Assembly: GCA_041481445.1 (NCBI GenBank)
Contig: JBGPBV010000033.1
Span: forward strand, 1-56,277
Reading direction: 5' to 3'
DNA length: 56,277 nt
From: AA29 sp041481445
GTDB lineage: Bacteria > Acidobacteriota > Vicinamibacteria > Fen-336
This document shows positions 9,206-17,039 of the stretch, piece by piece. The position numbers were made by a program, and so were the translations under genes. Each line of letters opens with the position of its first letter. The first letter of the stretch is position 1. Below the pieces are notes generated by a model. It made no database searches, was not told where the DNA came from, and worked only from the letters and a program-made list of their open reading frames with translations.

Positions 9206-9904
9206 ATGGGCCGGTCGCGCCGTCCCCGAGTGGGTTTTCACGAGCTGTACCGGATCCTCGTCGGCCGCCGGGGACCCCTGGGATGGTGGCCGGCGCCGAC
9301 TCCCTTCGAGGTCTGCCTGGGCGCGATCCTGGTCCAGAACACCGCCTGGGCCAACGTGGAGAAGGCGCTGGGCGTCCTGCGCTCGCGTGGCCTGCTCTCG
9401 TTCGAGGCGCTGAGCCCGCTGCCCGCCTCCGCCCTGGCCCCGCTCATCCGCTCGTCCGGCTGCTTCAACGTCAAGGCGGGCCGGCTGCGGGCGTTCCTCG
9501 ATTTCCTGGAGCGTGAGTACGGCGGTCGCGTGGAGGCGATGTCGTCCGAGCCGCCGGCTCGGCTGCGGTCCAGGCTGCTCGGGGTCTCCGGCATCGGGCG
9601 CGAGACCGCGGATTCGATCGCGCTCTATGCCGCGGGGACGCCGCTGTTCGTGATCGACGCCTATACCCGGCGGGTCTTCCGGCGACTGGGCCTCGCCCGC
9701 GGGGACGAGCCCTACGACGTGCTCCAGCGGGTCGTCATGGATGCCCTGCCCGCCGACGCCGCCCTCTTCGGCGACTTCCACGCCCAGATCGTGGAGCTGG
9801 CCAAGGAGACCTGCCGGGCCCAGCCGCGGTGCGGGTCCTGCCCCCTCGAGCCCGTCTGCCCGGGGGCGGCGCGCGCCCTCTCGGCCTGGAACCCGGCGTG
9901 GTAG
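9206..9904 (+). CDS. Endonuclease III-related HhH-GPD DNA glycosylase with [4Fe-4S] cluster
   Basis: The 232-residue product belongs to the Nth/MutY superfamily. It has LGAILVQNTAWANVEKAL near the N-terminus, a helix-hairpin-helix LLGVSGIGRETADSI, the catalytic Asp in FVIDAYTRRV, and a C-terminal cluster motif C-x6-C-x2-C-x5-C (in CRAQPRCGSCPLEPVC). The Lys that endonuclease III carries in its HhH loop is absent (GIGRETA), so a monofunctional glycosylase of the MagIII/COG2231 type, removing alkylated bases, is more likely than an AP lyase. ATG 9206 is preceded by AGGG; an in-frame ATG at 9140 would add an Arg-rich N-terminus. The gene ends 17 bp before tmRNA. Confidence 0.88.
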   Translation: MGRSRRPRVGFHELYRILVGRRGPLGWWPAPTPFEVCLGAILVQNTAWANVEKALGVLRSRGLLSFEALSPLPASALAPLIRSSGCFNVKAGRLRAFLDFLEREYGGRVEAMSSEPPARLRSRLLGVSGIGRETADSIALYAAGTPLFVIDAYTRRVFRRLGLARGDEPYDVLQRVVMDALPADAALFGDFHAQIVELAKETCRAQPRCGSCPLEPVCPGAARALSAWNPAW

Positions 9905-9907
9905 AAT
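9899..9907 (+). promoter_or_regulatory. Extended -10 promoter of tmRNA
   Basis: TGGTAGAAT is an extended -10 (TG-N-TAGAAT) ending 13 bp before the mature 5' end of tmRNA. It overlaps the end of the upstream glycosylase gene. No TTGACA-like -35 is seen, which fits an extended -10 promoter. Confidence 0.5.
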
Positions 9908-9920
9908 GAGGACGCTGCTT

Positions 9921-10281
9921 GGGGGCGTCACGGTTTCGACGGGAACAACGACCCCGGGCGATGCAGGCGGAGCGTGCTACCGGCTCCTAAATCCGGTGGA
10001 AATTCACAACTGCCAACGACAACTTGGCTCTGGCTGCGTAACTAAAACCTACTCAGCCCGTCCTCCCGGTTGCCCGCCCACGGCGGCCGGAAAGGGCGTC
10101 ATAAAGGTGGGCTGGCCTCGATGCTCTCGGTCCGGGGGCGACAGGCGAGATCAATCGGACTAGCGCTTGCCGGTTTGGTCCGGCCTACACGGCGGGCGCG
10201 AAATTTCAGGCTGGACTAAGCCTGTAGGATCTCCCGCCGGCGTGCTTCCGGACGTGGGTTCAACTCCCACCGCCTCCACCA
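9921..10281 (+). ncRNA. ssrA: Transfer-messenger RNA (tmRNA)
   Basis: This RNA rescues stalled ribosomes and tags the released peptide for proteolysis. The 5' end GGGGGCGTCACGGTTTCGAC and the 3' end with a T-arm (GTGGGTTCAACTCCCAC) and CGCCTCCACCA are diagnostic. The 7-bp acceptor stem GGGGGCG/CGCCTCC includes one G-U pair, followed by an encoded CCA. The tag frame starts at GCC 10012 and encodes ANDNLALAA, ending at TAA 10039-10041. The LALAA end is the usual ClpXP degron. It is a one-piece tmRNA of 361 nt. Confidence 0.96.
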
Positions 10282-10323
10282 ACTCGGCGCTCCGACGCCG
10301 CACCGCCGAGAGGAGGGCCGAGG

Positions 10324-11454
10324 ATGCCTCGACGCGCTGCCCCCTGGACGAGCGCCGCCTGCGGTGTGGCCGGCTCGGTCGCGATGCTGCTGGCCGCGCT
10401 GCCGTCGTGGGGTGCGGAAGGCGATCCGCCGGTCCGCCTGGCCGTCGTCGGCCTCGAGCACGGACACGTCCGCGGGTTCCTGGACCGGCTGCGGGACCGG
10501 ACCGACGTCCAGCTCGTCGGCGTCGTGGACGCGGACGGCGCGCTCCGCGACTCCTACCGCGACCGCTATCACCTGGCCCCGGATCTGTTCTACCCGGCGG
10601 TGGAGGCGATGCTGGAGGCGGCACGGCCGCAGGCGGTGGCCATCTTCACGAGCACGTACGACCACCCGCGCGTGGTCGAGGCCTGCGCCGCCCGCGGCGT
10701 CCCCGCCGTGATGATGGAGAAGCCGCTGGCCGTCTCGATGGAGCACGCGCGGCGGATCGCCGCCGCGGCCGAGCGGGGGCGAACCCAGGTCCTGGTCAAT
10801 TACGAGACCACCTGGTATCCCAGCAACCGCGCCGTCTTCCGCGCGGTGGAGGAGGGCGCGCTCGGGCCGGTGCGCAAGATGGTGGCGCACGACGGGCACC
10901 GCGGCCCGAAGGAGATCGGGGTCCAGCCGGAGTTCCTGGCCTGGCTCACCGACCCCGTCCGCAACGGCGGCGGCGCCCTGACCGATTTCGGCTGCTACGG
11001 GGCGAACCTGTTCACCTGGCTGATGGGCCAGGCGCGGCCGCGGTCGGTGACGGCGGTGACCCAGACCTTCAAGCCCGAGGTCTACCCGCGCGTGGACGAC
11101 GAGGCGACCATCGTCGTCGCCTGGCCGGAGGCGGTAGGCATCATCCAGGCCTCGTGGAACTGGCCGTTCGACCGCAAGGACCTCGAGGTCTACGGCCGCA
11201 CCGGCCAGGCCCTCACCGTTCGTCGCGAGGCCGTGCGCTTCCGGCTCGAGGGCAAGGAGGAGACGGAGGTCCGGTCGCCGGCGATCGATCCTCCCGAGGA
11301 CGACCCCGTGCGTTATCTCGCCGCCGTGGCGCGCGGCGCGCGGCGTCCGTCCGGCCTGTCGTCCCTGGAGAACAACCTGATCGTCACCCAGATCCTGGAC
11401 GCGGCGCGCGAGTCGTCGAGGACGGGCCGGACGGTCACGCTGGCGGGCCGGTAG
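10324..11454 (+). CDS. Exported Gfo/Idh/MocA-family oxidoreductase
   Basis: The 376-residue product has an N-terminal signal-like segment (CGVAGSVAMLLAALPSWG, cut near residue 31). A Rossmann NAD(P) domain follows: VRLAVVGLEHGHVRGF, where the usual GxGxxG is changed to GLEHGH. The family motif EKP is present in MMEKPLAVSM, followed by the C-terminal substrate-binding beta-sheet domain (from about residue 160, GGALTDFGCYGAN). Family members oxidise or reduce sugars, inositols and related compounds. A strong GAGGAGGG ribosome-binding site precedes ATG 10324. It converges on a TonB receptor, and a second exported paralogue lies beyond that, suggesting periplasmic sugar processing. Confidence 0.85.
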   Translation: MPRRAAPWTSAACGVAGSVAMLLAALPSWGAEGDPPVRLAVVGLEHGHVRGFLDRLRDRTDVQLVGVVDADGALRDSYRDRYHLAPDLFYPAVEAMLEAARPQAVAIFTSTYDHPRVVEACAARGVPAVMMEKPLAVSMEHARRIAAAAERGRTQVLVNYETTWYPSNRAVFRAVEEGALGPVRKMVAHDGHRGPKEIGVQPEFLAWLTDPVRNGGGALTDFGCYGANLFTWLMGQARPRSVTAVTQTFKPEVYPRVDDEATIVVAWPEAVGIIQASWNWPFDRKDLEVYGRTGQALTVRREAVRFRLEGKEETEVRSPAIDPPEDDPVRYLAAVARGARRPSGLSSLENNLIVTQILDAARESSRTGRTVTLAGR

Positions 11455-11460
11455 GCGGCC

Positions 11461-13995
11461 TCAGAAATCGAGGCGCAGGCCGAGACGGAACGCGCGGGGG
11501 GGCTGGACGGCGGAGGTCGTGCGGTAGAGCGGCCCCCACTCCACGTTCTCCTCCACCTCGATCCCGGTGCCGCGGATGTTGTAGGCCTCGATCACCCCGG
11601 CCAGGCGGGTGCGGCCGAAGGTGAAGCCCTTCTCCAGGCGCGCGTCGACGGTGAGCACGTAGGTGAAGCGCGAGTCCCCGTTCGTGATTGCGCGGATGGG
11701 CTCGGCCCCCTGGTTCAGGTCGAGGGGGATGATGAAGCGGGCGAAATGCTGGCCGTCCTGGTAACGGGCGATCAGGCCCAGGTGGAAGTCGTGGGGGGCA
11801 TCGTAGGTGCCGGCGATCTTGATCGTGTACCCGCGCTCGAAGAAGAGCCGCCCCTTGGAGTACGTGGCCGCGTTGGGCAGCTCGAGCCGTTCGCCGACCA
11901 GGCCCTGGTCGTTCTCGATGGCCAGGAACCCGCGGTAGGCGGCCGGGCTGCTCGAGGTGGACGCGGTCGCTCCCGCCATCAGGTGGATGCGCTTGCCGAG
12001 GCGCCCTTCCATCGAGAGCTCCAGGCCCTTGTTCTTTCCCTTCGTGGAGTCGTTGGTCAGCAGGTACCGGTCGAGGCCGAAGCTCTCCGGCCGGCGGTTG
12101 TAGATGGGCAGCATCTGGATCGTGGTGCCGCCGTTGATGTCGTCGCCGGGGTCCTGGACGAAGGTGATGTCGTAGTCCGAGAGGGGGACGCCGACGTTGA
12201 TGGAGGTGAGGAGGTCGCGCTCGATCCGGTGGTAGGCGAGGCCGCGGACGTGGACGCCGCCGATCTGGGTCTCGAAGCCCAGGAACACTTCCTTCGATCG
12301 CGGCGGCTTGAGGCCGGGGTCGATGGACGAGAACGACCCTCCGGGACCCACCCGCGACACCAGCGGCCCGCGCTCGCGCGGCTGGAAGATCCCGTCGCTG
12401 TTGCGGTCCACCCATCGGTAGACGACGCCCTGGGGGGCGGCCGGGTCGCCGTAGGCCATGAGGTTGAGGGGGAGCCGGCTGAGGTATTGGGCGTAGCCGC
12501 CGAGCAGGACGAGGTGGGGACGCTCGTGGGGAAGCGGCCGCACGCGCGCGAGCAGGCGGGGAGTCACCGCCGACCAGTCGATGTGCCCGTCGGAGCCGTC
12601 CGCCCTTGCCCGTGACGATTCGAAGCGGAGCCCGGCGTCGAGCGAGAGCGGGCCGATGTGGAACTGGTCGGAGGCGTAGGCGGCGATCTCGGTCCCGCGC
12701 CACTTCGCGGTGGGACCGGGCCACCCGTAGTCCCAGACGCGCGCCCCGATGGCGCCGACGGTCTCGGGGGTCAGCCCCCGAGGCTCGGCCGGCCGCGTGT
12801 CGGAGTGCGTTGCCGACACCACGGTGCCCACGCGCACGGTGTGATGGGCGCTCTCGACGGGATCCATCCAGCCCGAGAGCGACCACCGGCCGCGCGAGCC
12901 CGCGCCCGGGAACATCTGTTGCACGGGCCCGTCGTCGAGGCGCTCGATCGTCCAGCCCACGTCGGGGTTGAGGTCAGGGGTGAACGATCCCCCCGCGTAG
13001 CCGGCGCTCACCGCCCACGGCCGCTTCCCCTGCCGCTGCCAGGTCGACTGGAGCGTGAAGAGATGGTCCGACTGTTGGACGTCGGCGCCCCCGAAACGCG
13101 CCCGCCCGGCGTAGGGATGGACGAGCTGCTGGTAGCCGCCCAGGGTGCGCACCTCGTCGCGCGGCGTGGGCGTGTACACGGCCTGGGCGAGCACCCCCGT
13201 CTCGCGTCCCTCGAGGGTCGTCGGGTCCGCGCGCTCCGCGCGGACGCCGCGGCCCATGGTCGCGGAGACGAAGAGGCCCAGGCGGTCCTTGATCAGCGGA
13301 CCTGCGGCCTGGAAGAGCCCGCTGGCCAGCGAGTCGAGGTGGGCGATGGCGGGCGCGCCGTCGCGCTGGTACGCCTGCTCGAGGGACGAAGGCGCCTGGT
13401 GGACCTCGACGGTCTTGTGCCACGAGGCCCCCGGGCGCCGCACGGCGAGGTCCACTCCCGCCCCCACGCCGCGCAGGGTGGCGGGAGCGATCCCGGCCTC
13501 GATGTCCATCGACTCCAGGGCCTCCGGGTCCACGAAGAACAGCGGCGTCCCCGTGCGGTCGGGGTCCGTGATGTCGAGGTCCCCGAGCGTCCAGGAGGTC
13601 TGGGTCCACGAGCTGCCGCGGACGCCGGTGAGGCCGGCCTCGCCCAGGTAGAGGCCGGCGCCTCCCATGCGGTCGAGGATGGCGGTGGGCTCGACCGTCT
13701 CGAACACGGACCACACGCCCTGCCCCAGGGGAAGCCGGTCGAGCTCATCGCCGCTGATCGAGGACCCGAGCGAGCGCGGCCCGCGTGCGGCCGGAGGTCG
13801 CGCCGTCGGCTCCGGGCTCGGAGAGACCGCGGGCGGCGGCCCCACGGGCGCCGCCGGCTCGCCTCCCGAGGCCATCTCCGGGGCGGAGGTGGAGTCGGCG
13901 GCCGCGTTCTCGCGATCCAGGGCCTGCCCGGCGGCGGTGCCGGCGGTGCCGAGGATGAAGAGGGATGCGAGCACACGCCCGCGCGATAGCCGCAT
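11461..13995 (-). CDS. TonB-dependent outer-membrane receptor
   Basis: The 844-residue protein starts at ATG 13995, chosen because TAGGAGGAG lies just upstream and a signal peptide follows at once (MRLSRGRVLASLFILGTA, AAGQA). After a low-complexity Pro/Ser segment (about 30-90) comes a plug-like region (ISGDELDRLPLGQGVWSV; LTGVRGSSWTQTSWTLGD; LGDLDITDP) and then a long beta-barrel ending FRLGLRLDF. Unlike the receptor at the left of the window it lacks an obvious carboxypeptidase-regulatory-like domain. It presumably imports a bulky ligand with TonB/ExbBD encoded elsewhere. Flanking exported Gfo/Idh enzymes hint at a carbohydrate. Confidence 0.85.
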   Translation of the reverse strand: MRLSRGRVLASLFILGTAGTAAGQALDRENAAADSTSAPEMASGGEPAAPVGPPPAVSPSPEPTARPPAARGPRSLGSSISGDELDRLPLGQGVWSVFETVEPTAILDRMGGAGLYLGEAGLTGVRGSSWTQTSWTLGDLDITDPDRTGTPLFFVDPEALESMDIEAGIAPATLRGVGAGVDLAVRRPGASWHKTVEVHQAPSSLEQAYQRDGAPAIAHLDSLASGLFQAAGPLIKDRLGLFVSATMGRGVRAERADPTTLEGRETGVLAQAVYTPTPRDEVRTLGGYQQLVHPYAGRARFGGADVQQSDHLFTLQSTWQRQGKRPWAVSAGYAGGSFTPDLNPDVGWTIERLDDGPVQQMFPGAGSRGRWSLSGWMDPVESAHHTVRVGTVVSATHSDTRPAEPRGLTPETVGAIGARVWDYGWPGPTAKWRGTEIAAYASDQFHIGPLSLDAGLRFESSRARADGSDGHIDWSAVTPRLLARVRPLPHERPHLVLLGGYAQYLSRLPLNLMAYGDPAAPQGVVYRWVDRNSDGIFQPRERGPLVSRVGPGGSFSSIDPGLKPPRSKEVFLGFETQIGGVHVRGLAYHRIERDLLTSINVGVPLSDYDITFVQDPGDDINGGTTIQMLPIYNRRPESFGLDRYLLTNDSTKGKNKGLELSMEGRLGKRIHLMAGATASTSSSPAAYRGFLAIENDQGLVGERLELPNAATYSKGRLFFERGYTIKIAGTYDAPHDFHLGLIARYQDGQHFARFIIPLDLNQGAEPIRAITNGDSRFTYVLTVDARLEKGFTFGRTRLAGVIEAYNIRGTGIEVEENVEWGPLYRTTSAVQPPRAFRLGLRLDF

Positions 13996-14096
13996 GCTCC
14001 TCCTATGGCAGACGAGTCGCGGCATTGTACGCGAGAGGGCAAGCGGACGGTCATCGGCCCGCCCCCCGCTCGCCGTCGTGGACGACGAAGGCGCCG

Positions 14097-14297
14097 TTAC
14101 GCGATGGAGACGCGCGGACGCCCGCCGTGCATGCGGAGGATGGCGGGGACGACCGGCCGCTCGGCCGGTCGAAGCCGGCGGTCCGAGGCGCCGCCTCCGG
14201 TGCGAGGCGCGCGGGTGACTCCCGGAGGCGCCGGGGGCAGGCGCGCCGGCGACGCGGCGCCACCGAGCGCGAGGAGGAGGACGCCGGCCAGGATCAT
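14097..14297 (-). CDS. Possible small secreted protein (66 residues)
   Basis: A minus-strand frame begins MILAGVLLLALGGAASPARL, which looks like a signal peptide, and continues as an Arg/Pro-rich stretch to a stop. A TAGAAT hexamer lies about 14 bp upstream of the ATG (14306-14311, reverse strand), but no Shine-Dalgarno sequence is seen and the mature part has no recognisable domain. It could be a leaderless small gene upstream of the TonB receptor, or chance. The rest of the 390-bp gap 13996-14385 shows nothing else. Confidence 0.25.
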   Translation of the reverse strand: MILAGVLLLALGGAASPARLPPAPPGVTRAPRTGGGASDRRLRPAERPVVPAILRMHGGRPRVSIA

Positions 14298-14385
14298 CGG
14301 CCGGAATTCTAGCCCAGTCCGGGCGCGGCGCCTTGACGGGTCCCCCCCCGGGGCTTAGGCTCCGGATCCATTCCCGGAGGATCCC

Positions 14386-15804
14386 ATGGCACCAGGCTCA
14401 GACTCCTCGAGGCGCGACTTCCTCAAGATCGCGGCGGGCGCGGCCGCCGTCGCCGCCGCTACCGCCACCGCCCGGCCGGCCGCGGCCCAGTCCGCGGCCC
14501 CGGACAAGCCGCCCGTCGGCTGCGGCGGCCCGAGCGGCGAGGGCAAGCGCGTCGGCCTGGCCACCATCGGCCTGGGCGGCCAGGGCAACAGCGACACCAA
14601 GGCCATGCTCAAGGTCCCCGGAGTGGAGCTGGTCGCGGTGGCCGACTGCTACGACGGCCGCCTCAAGCGCGCGAAGGAGGTCTACTGCGACTCCGTCGTC
14701 ACCACGCGCGACTACAAGGAGATCCTGGCCCGTCCCGACGTGGACGCCGTGATCATCGCCACTCCCGACCACTGGCATTCGCGCATCGCCATCGAGGCCA
14801 TGAACGCGGGCAAGGACGTCTACGTCGAGAAGCCGATGGTGCACGACGTCCTCGAAGGCCTGGCCATGGTGGAGGCGCAGCGCAAGACGGGTCGCATCCT
14901 CCAGGTGGGCAGCCAGCGCGTGAGCAACATCGTCTACCACAAGGCGCGCGAGCTCCTGTCCGCGGGCGCCATCGGCGAGCTGAACATGGTCGAGGCCTGG
15001 TGGAACCGCAACTCCGCCATCGGGGCCTGGCAGTACACCATTCCCCCCGACGCCTCGCCGCAGACGATGGACTGGGACCGCTTCCTGGGTCCCGCCCCCA
15101 AGCGGCCCTTCGACGCCGACGCCACCAAGCGCTTCTTCCGCTGGCGCAACTACGACGACTACGGCACGGGCGTGGCGGGGGACCTCTTCGTGCACCTGTT
15201 CACCGGCGTCCACTTCATCACGGGGTCGCTCGGCCCCAACCGCGTGATGGCGAGCGGCGGCCTCCGGTACTGGAAGGACGGGCGCGACGCCGCGGACGTC
15301 CTCCTCGGCCTCTTCGAGTACCCCAAGACCCCGGCCCATCCGGAGTTCACGCTCTCGCTCAAGGTCAACTTCGCGGCGGGAGCGGGCGGCGAGGACGGCT
15401 TCCGCTTCGTGGGGCCGGACGGGATCATGGCCCTCGGCCGCGACGGGATCACCCTCACCCGGCGCGATCCGGACAAGGAGCCGGGCTACACGATCGACAC
15501 CTTCCCCAAGGCCATCCAGGACAGCTACCTGGCCGAGTACCGGAAGAAGTACCCGGAGCAGAAGAAGCAACTCCGGTCCGGCCGCGAGGAGAAGTACCAG
15601 CCGCCCCAGGACTACAACGAGACGGAGGCGCACACCGCGAACTTCGTCGAGGCCGTGCGCACGCGGACCCCCGTCGTCGAGGACGCCGTGTTCGGCCTGC
15701 GCGCGGCCGGGCCCGCGCTGCTGTGCAATGCCAGCCTGCGCGAGAAGCGGCCGGTGGGCTGGGACCCGGAGGCCATGCGGCGTTTGGACGCGGCGAAGGG
15801 CTGA
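14386..15804 (+). CDS. Tat-exported Gfo/Idh/MocA-family oxidoreductase
   Basis: The 472-residue protein carries a twin-arginine signal (SSRRDFLKIAAGAAAVAAA, cut after about residue 35), which implies it folds with its NAD(P) cofactor before export. The Rossmann domain begins GLATIGLGGQGNSDTKAM, the family EKP motif is in YVEKPMVHDV, and CDSVVTTRDYKEILARPDVD follows the usual order. The C-terminal domain includes WDRFLGPAPKRPFD and GDLFVHLFTG. GGAGG precedes the ATG by 6 nt. Proteins of this type are numerous in Acidobacteria and Planctomycetes and are linked to glycoside or sugar-acid metabolism. It probably works with the receptor and oxidoreductase to its left. Confidence 0.9.
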   Translation: MAPGSDSSRRDFLKIAAGAAAVAAATATARPAAAQSAAPDKPPVGCGGPSGEGKRVGLATIGLGGQGNSDTKAMLKVPGVELVAVADCYDGRLKRAKEVYCDSVVTTRDYKEILARPDVDAVIIATPDHWHSRIAIEAMNAGKDVYVEKPMVHDVLEGLAMVEAQRKTGRILQVGSQRVSNIVYHKARELLSAGAIGELNMVEAWWNRNSAIGAWQYTIPPDASPQTMDWDRFLGPAPKRPFDADATKRFFRWRNYDDYGTGVAGDLFVHLFTGVHFITGSLGPNRVMASGGLRYWKDGRDAADVLLGLFEYPKTPAHPEFTLSLKVNFAAGAGGEDGFRFVGPDGIMALGRDGITLTRRDPDKEPGYTIDTFPKAIQDSYLAEYRKKYPEQKKQLRSGREEKYQPPQDYNETEAHTANFVEAVRTRTPVVEDAVFGLRAAGPALLCNASLREKRPVGWDPEAMRRLDAAKG

Positions 15805-15853
15805 GGCGGGCGCGCTCCGAAACCACAGGCCATGCGATGAGGTTCTGCCTCGC

Positions 15854-17038
15854 TCACCCGGTGGCTGTCGCTGGCTCTCCGCGTACATCGCGGATCCGGT
15901 TGATCTCCCGGACCTCGCGCTTCATCTCCTCGCTGAGGGCCCGGTGGAGGGTCTTCAGCTCGCGCATGTCCCACTCGAGCGCCGCGATCCGATCGGTCAG
16001 CTCGAAGAAGCGCTCCGCCACGGCGTCGCGGGCGAGCTCGTATCCGCCGAGCGCCGCCTCGTCCCCCTCCGACACCGCGAGCGCGAGCAGCTCCGCGTCC
16101 CGAAGCGCGTCGCTGAGGCCGTGGGCGGTGATGGGGTCCTTGAAATAACCGGCGTCTCCCACGAGGGCCCAGCCCGGGCCCCAGGGCCGCCGCAGGAATC
16201 CCGGGTGTCCCGGAAAGCCGCGCAGCGAGCCTACGAGGCGTGCGCCGCCGAGCCGCGTCGCGATTTCGGGCGCGCACTCGGCGAGGACCCGTTCGTGGAT
16301 CGCAGCCAGGCCGGCGGCGGCGCCTTCCGCGAGGCGCCGAGCGGGCATCCCGGCGAAGAGCAGTACCTGGTTGCCGTTGGTGGGGATGGCACCAGCCGCG
16401 AGGCCCCGGCTCCAGTACCAGTGATACCCGTCGATGTCGAGGCCGGACCAGTAGCCGTACACGGTGGCGGTGGCGTGTCGGCCGGACCGCGTGACGGGAG
16501 CCTCCACGAGCGACGCCACCCTGGAGCGCAGTCCGTCGGCCCCGATCACGATCCGGGTGCGGACCGTCCGGCAGCCCCCCTCGTCGTCCTGCAGCACCAC
16601 GCCGTCGACGCGGCCTCCCGCCCCCCCCACGAGGTCCGCGAGGCGCACGCGATGCCGCACCACGGCGCCTCGTTCGATGGCGGCGTCCACGAGCACCCGG
16701 TCGAGCACCGTGCGGCGTGGCGCGAACAGGGCGGGCACGCCCTCCTGCGGCTTGATCGGGATGTCGACGACCTCGTCCGGGTAGTGGAAGACCGTGCGGC
16801 TCACGCGCGGAGTGCCCATGGCCTCGATCCTTTCCAGGACGCCCCAGCGCGCGAGCTGGAGGACCCCCAGGCGCATGAGGGCGTGGGTCGACAGCGTGTC
16901 GGATCCGTAGGTCCCGCGGTCCACTGCGAGCACGCGCAGGCCGTGGCCGGCGAGGAGCATCGCGGTCGCGGCGCCGGCCGCCCGCGCACCCACCACCACC
17001 GCGTCGTAGCCGGGCTCGAGCCCGTCGAGGGCGCTCAT
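15854..17038 (-). CDS. FAD-dependent oxidoreductase (geranylgeranyl reductase / PHBH-fold family)
   Basis: The 394-residue product has the FAD-binding N-terminus YDAVVVGARAAGAATAMLLA, the second FAD motif IVIGADGLRSRVA (about residue 170) and GWALVGDAGYFKDPITAHG (about 290-310), the order typical of the PHBH-fold flavoprotein monooxygenase/reductase superfamily. Substrate cannot be predicted. Relatives hydroxylate aromatics, reduce isoprenoid chains or halogenate. A charged helical tail (about 345-385) may mediate dimerisation. The ATG lies 1 nt after the stop of the upstream flavin monooxygenase gene, so the two are probably co-translated. Confidence 0.83.
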   Translation of the reverse strand: MSALDGLEPGYDAVVVGARAAGAATAMLLAGHGLRVLAVDRGTYGSDTLSTHALMRLGVLQLARWGVLERIEAMGTPRVSRTVFHYPDEVVDIPIKPQEGVPALFAPRRTVLDRVLVDAAIERGAVVRHRVRLADLVGGAGGRVDGVVLQDDEGGCRTVRTRIVIGADGLRSRVASLVEAPVTRSGRHATATVYGYWSGLDIDGYHWYWSRGLAAGAIPTNGNQVLLFAGMPARRLAEGAAAGLAAIHERVLAECAPEIATRLGGARLVGSLRGFPGHPGFLRRPWGPGWALVGDAGYFKDPITAHGLSDALRDAELLALAVSEGDEAALGGYELARDAVAERFFELTDRIAALEWDMRELKTLHRALSEEMKREVREINRIRDVRGEPATATG

Positions 17039-17039
17039 C

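Noticed and set aside
10160..10624. Minus-strand gene of 154 residues
   Set aside because: It overlaps the 3' part of tmRNA and the start of the Gfo/Idh gene, and its last part is a translation of the tRNA-like domain.
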